A stretch of DNA of 64,000 nt, taken from Amycolatopsis australiensis (GTDB lineage: Bacteria > Actinomycetota > Actinomycetes > Mycobacteriales > Pseudonocardiaceae). Positions within the stretch are counted from its first letter, which is position 1. The number at the start of each line of letters is the position of its first letter. Where the stretch lies: NCBI RefSeq assembly GCF_900119165.1, contig NZ_FPJG01000006.1:1178001-1242000 (forward strand). The letters run 5' to 3'. The notes under the pieces are model-generated. The model made no database searches. It was not told where the DNA came from and worked only from the letters and a program-made list of their open reading frames with translations. A program made the position numbers and the translations under genes. Of this stretch, positions 62,063 to 64,000 are shown piece by piece.

Positions 62063-64000
62063 TCAGACGGGGGCGACCTCGACCGGAATTCCGTTCAACA
62101 CCGACGTTCCGGACGGAACGTCCAGCAGCGTCTCGTCGGCGACCAGGTTCGAGTTCACGCCCGGGTTCGCGCGCGCCACCCGGGTCCGCGAGCCGTCGAC
62201 GTCGTGGCCCCAGCCGTGCGGGATGCTGACCACGCCCGGCCGGACCTCGTCGCTGACCTCGACCGGAACCTCCAGCTGGCCGGCGCGGGACGTCACCGAC
62301 GCGAGTGCGCCGTCCGTGAGGCCGAGGCGGGCCGCGTCTTCGGGGTGGACCAGCACCGTGCACCGGTTGCCGCCGCGGACCAGTGGCTTCAGGTTGTGCA
62401 TCCACGAGTTGTTCGAGCTGAGGTGCCGTCGTCCGATCAGCACGAGCCCGTCGTCGGCGGGCTTCGCCAGTTCCTCGCGCAGGCGCGGGACGTCGGCGAC
62501 GACCGGTTCGGGCGCCAGCTCGATCCGGCCCGACGCGGTGCACAGCACTTCCGGGATCCGGGGCTTCAGCGGCCCGAAGTCCAGCCCGTGCGGTGCCGCT
62601 TCGAGGTCGGCGAGCGTGACGTCGTAGGGGCCGGCGCGCAGCAGCAGGTCGACCAGCCGGGCGGGACCGGTGCGGTCGCCGGTGACCTCGATGCCGTTGC
62701 GGCGCGCGGTTTCCGCGGCGACGAAGCCGTCGAGCGCCGCGACGTCCGCTTCGGGGCCCTGACCGGCGACGATGCCGGTGAGTCGCAGCATCGTCTCCCA
62801 CTCCTGCGGCAGCGGCGACGGGAGCGTCGCCGGCGTCCAGTTGGCGACGTTGCGCACCGAAAGCTGGTAGAAGGCCAGGTCGAAGTGCGGACGTTCGAGC
62901 GGCGACGGGCCGGGCAGGATGACGTCGGCCTGGCGGGACGTCTCGTTCAGGTAGACGTCGACGGAGATCATGAAGTCGAGGTTCTTCAGGGCTTCGCTCA
63001 GCCGCCCGGCGTTGGGCGTGCTCAGGCACGGGTTGCCGCTGACGGTGATCAGCGCGCGGACCTGGCCGTCGCCCGGGGTTTCGATCTCGTCGGCGAGGGT
63101 GGCGACCGGCAGCTCGCCGACGACCTCGGGATAGCCGCGCACACGGCTGCGCCAGCGCCCGACGGCGAACGGCCGCCGGTTCCCGGTCGGCTGGCACGCG
63201 GCCAGCGGGAACATCGCGCCACCCGGCCGGTCGAGGTTGCCGGTGAGCACGTTGAGGACGTCGACCAGCCAGCTCGCCAGCGTGCCGAAAGCCTGCGTCG
63301 TGGTGCCGATCCGGCCGTAGACCACGGCGTTCCCGGTGGCCAGTTCGCGGGCCATCCGGCGGATTTCGGTGGCGTCGACGCCGGTGCGCGGCGCGACGGC
63401 TTCGGGGGTGAAGGGCTGGGCCAGCGCGCGGACGTCGTCGAGGCCGTTCAGGTGCTCGCGCAGCCGGCCCGGGTCGACGCGGTCTTCGGCGAACAGGACG
63501 TTGACCAGCGCGAACAGCAGCAGTGCGTCGGTACCGGGCCGGATGGCGTGGTGCTCGTCGGCGAACCGCGCGGTGCGGGTGCGGCGCGGATCGACGACGA
63601 CGATCTTGCCGCCGCGTTCGCGGATCCCGCGCAGCCGCCCGCGGATGTCCGGCGCGGTCATCAGGCTGCCGTTGGAGACGAGCGGGTTGGCGCCGAGGAT
63701 CAGCAGGTGACGCGTGCGGTCGAGGTCGGGGACCGGGATGGCGAGCGGGTCACCGAACATGGTGCCGGCCGAGTAGTGCTTCGGCATCTGGTCGACCGAC
63801 GTCGCGCTGTAGAAGTTCTTGGTGCCCAAGGCTTTGTAGAGCACGCGGCCGTACAGCGTCAGCGCGATGTTGTGGACGCCGGGGTTGCCCGCGTACACCG
63901 CGACGGCGTCCCGGCCGTACTGCTCGATGATCGGCGGGAGACGGCGGTGGATCTCGTCGTAGGCCTCCTGCCAGCTCACCTCGACGAACTCGCCGTCCCG
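62063..64000 (-). CDS. molybdopterin-dependent oxidoreductase, partial (start lies beyond the window)
   Basis: Large subunit of the DMSO-reductase superfamily, 638 residues or more inside the window. Frame continues without a stop to position 64000 (RDGEFVEVSWQEAYDEI), and family members begin about 80-100 residues earlier with a [4Fe-4S] CxxC motif, which must lie outside. Visible parts: VAVYAGNPGVHN, FYSATSVDQMPKH (here SVDQ, ligand region), LLILGANPLVSNGSLMTAPD, GKIVVVDPRRTRTARFADEH, and the C-terminal molydopterin-binding domain (about 510-638) with SSNNSWMHNLKPL and VSIPHGWGHDVDG. Substrate is unknown; formate dehydrogenase-like or assimilatory types are possible. Confidence 0.9.
   Translation of the reverse strand, partial: RDGEFVEVSWQEAYDEIHRRLPPIIEQYGRDAVAVYAGNPGVHNIALTLYGRVLYKALGTKNFYSATSVDQMPKHYSAGTMFGDPLAIPVPDLDRTRHLLILGANPLVSNGSLMTAPDIRGRLRGIRERGGKIVVVDPRRTRTARFADEHHAIRPGTDALLLFALVNVLFAEDRVDPGRLREHLNGLDDVRALAQPFTPEAVAPRTGVDATEIRRMARELATGNAVVYGRIGTTTQAFGTLASWLVDVLNVLTGNLDRPGGAMFPLAACQPTGNRRPFAVGRWRSRVRGYPEVVGELPVATLADEIETPGDGQVRALITVSGNPCLSTPNAGRLSEALKNLDFMISVDVYLNETSRQADVILPGPSPLERPHFDLAFYQLSVRNVANWTPATLPSPLPQEWETMLRLTGIVAGQGPEADVAALDGFVAAETARRNGIEVTGDRTGPARLVDLLLRAGPYDVTLADLEAAPHGLDFGPLKPRIPEVLCTASGRIELAPEPVVADVPRLREELAKPADDGLVLIGRRHLSSNNSWMHNLKPLVRGGNRCTVLVHPEDAARLGLTDGALASVTSRAGQLEVPVEVSDEVRPGVVSIPHGWGHDVDGSRTRVARANPGVNSNLVADETLLDVPSGTSVLNGIPVEVAPV

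Overview
The window is chromosomal DNA from a high-GC actinomycete. Gene content and style point to Pseudonocardiales, most likely Amycolatopsis or a close relative: many GTG starts, 4-nt start/stop overlaps, an HspR-controlled dnaK operon, a DCD:DUT-type dCTP deaminase, a DasR-type operator, F420-linked DUF385 and type II flavohemoglobins. The genus is inferred, since no 16S gene is present. About 65 protein genes or gene remnants and one tRNA are supported. There is no rRNA, CRISPR array, intact insertion sequence or recognisable antibiotic cluster.

Layout. 1-9.3 kb: a FadE5-like acyl-CoA dehydrogenase, an orphan LuxR-type regulator, a Mug DNA glycosylase divergent from a methyltransferase, VanZ, a MocA-type oxidoreductase, an alpha/beta hydrolase and a secreted 5'-nucleotidase. 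9.3-14.3 kb: small enzymes, a decayed P450, and a YCII/ECF42 sigma pair. 14.3-15.3 kb: tRNA-Gly(CCC) carrying a roughly 0.9-kb scar of an integrated element flanked by 52-bp att repeats. 15.4-24.5 kb: an MpaB-type oxygenase, dcd, an FAD monooxygenase with a divergent MarR, an 11-repeat secreted protein and a CAP protein. 24.5-33.6 kb: CDF transporter, orphan DUF742, EtfD, SMR/TetR pair, NCS1 permease, PEBP and DUF4097. 33.6-41.8 kb: secreted peptidase, a G-rich tandem repeat, dnaK-grpE-dnaJ-hspR, and an ABC-F gene with an MRLR leader peptide. 41.8-47.5 kb: a chitin LPMO coupled to a copper-type DUF305 lipoprotein under a DasR site, dienelactone hydrolase, twin flavohemoglobins and a MarR. 47.5-64 kb: MFS, ClpB, a MacB/FtsX-type exporter, PyrE, an ECF sigma/Asp23 operon, TrmH, a GH5 glycosidase and a molybdopterin oxidoreductase cut by the window end.

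How the genes connect. HspR at 39.5 kb probably represses both its own operon and clpB, because the same HAIR-type operator stands before dnaK and clpB. FadE and EtfD, the dehydrogenase and the membrane oxidoreductase that drains its electrons, share a palindromic upstream motif and may form one regulon. The LPMO and the DUF305 lipoprotein are translationally coupled and suggest paired chitin attack and copper supply. The ABC-F leader resembles macrolide-sensing stalling peptides. The sigma/zinc-finger/Asp23 operon at 57.9-59.7 kb looks like an unusual envelope-stress module. All functional links are inferred from sequence alone.
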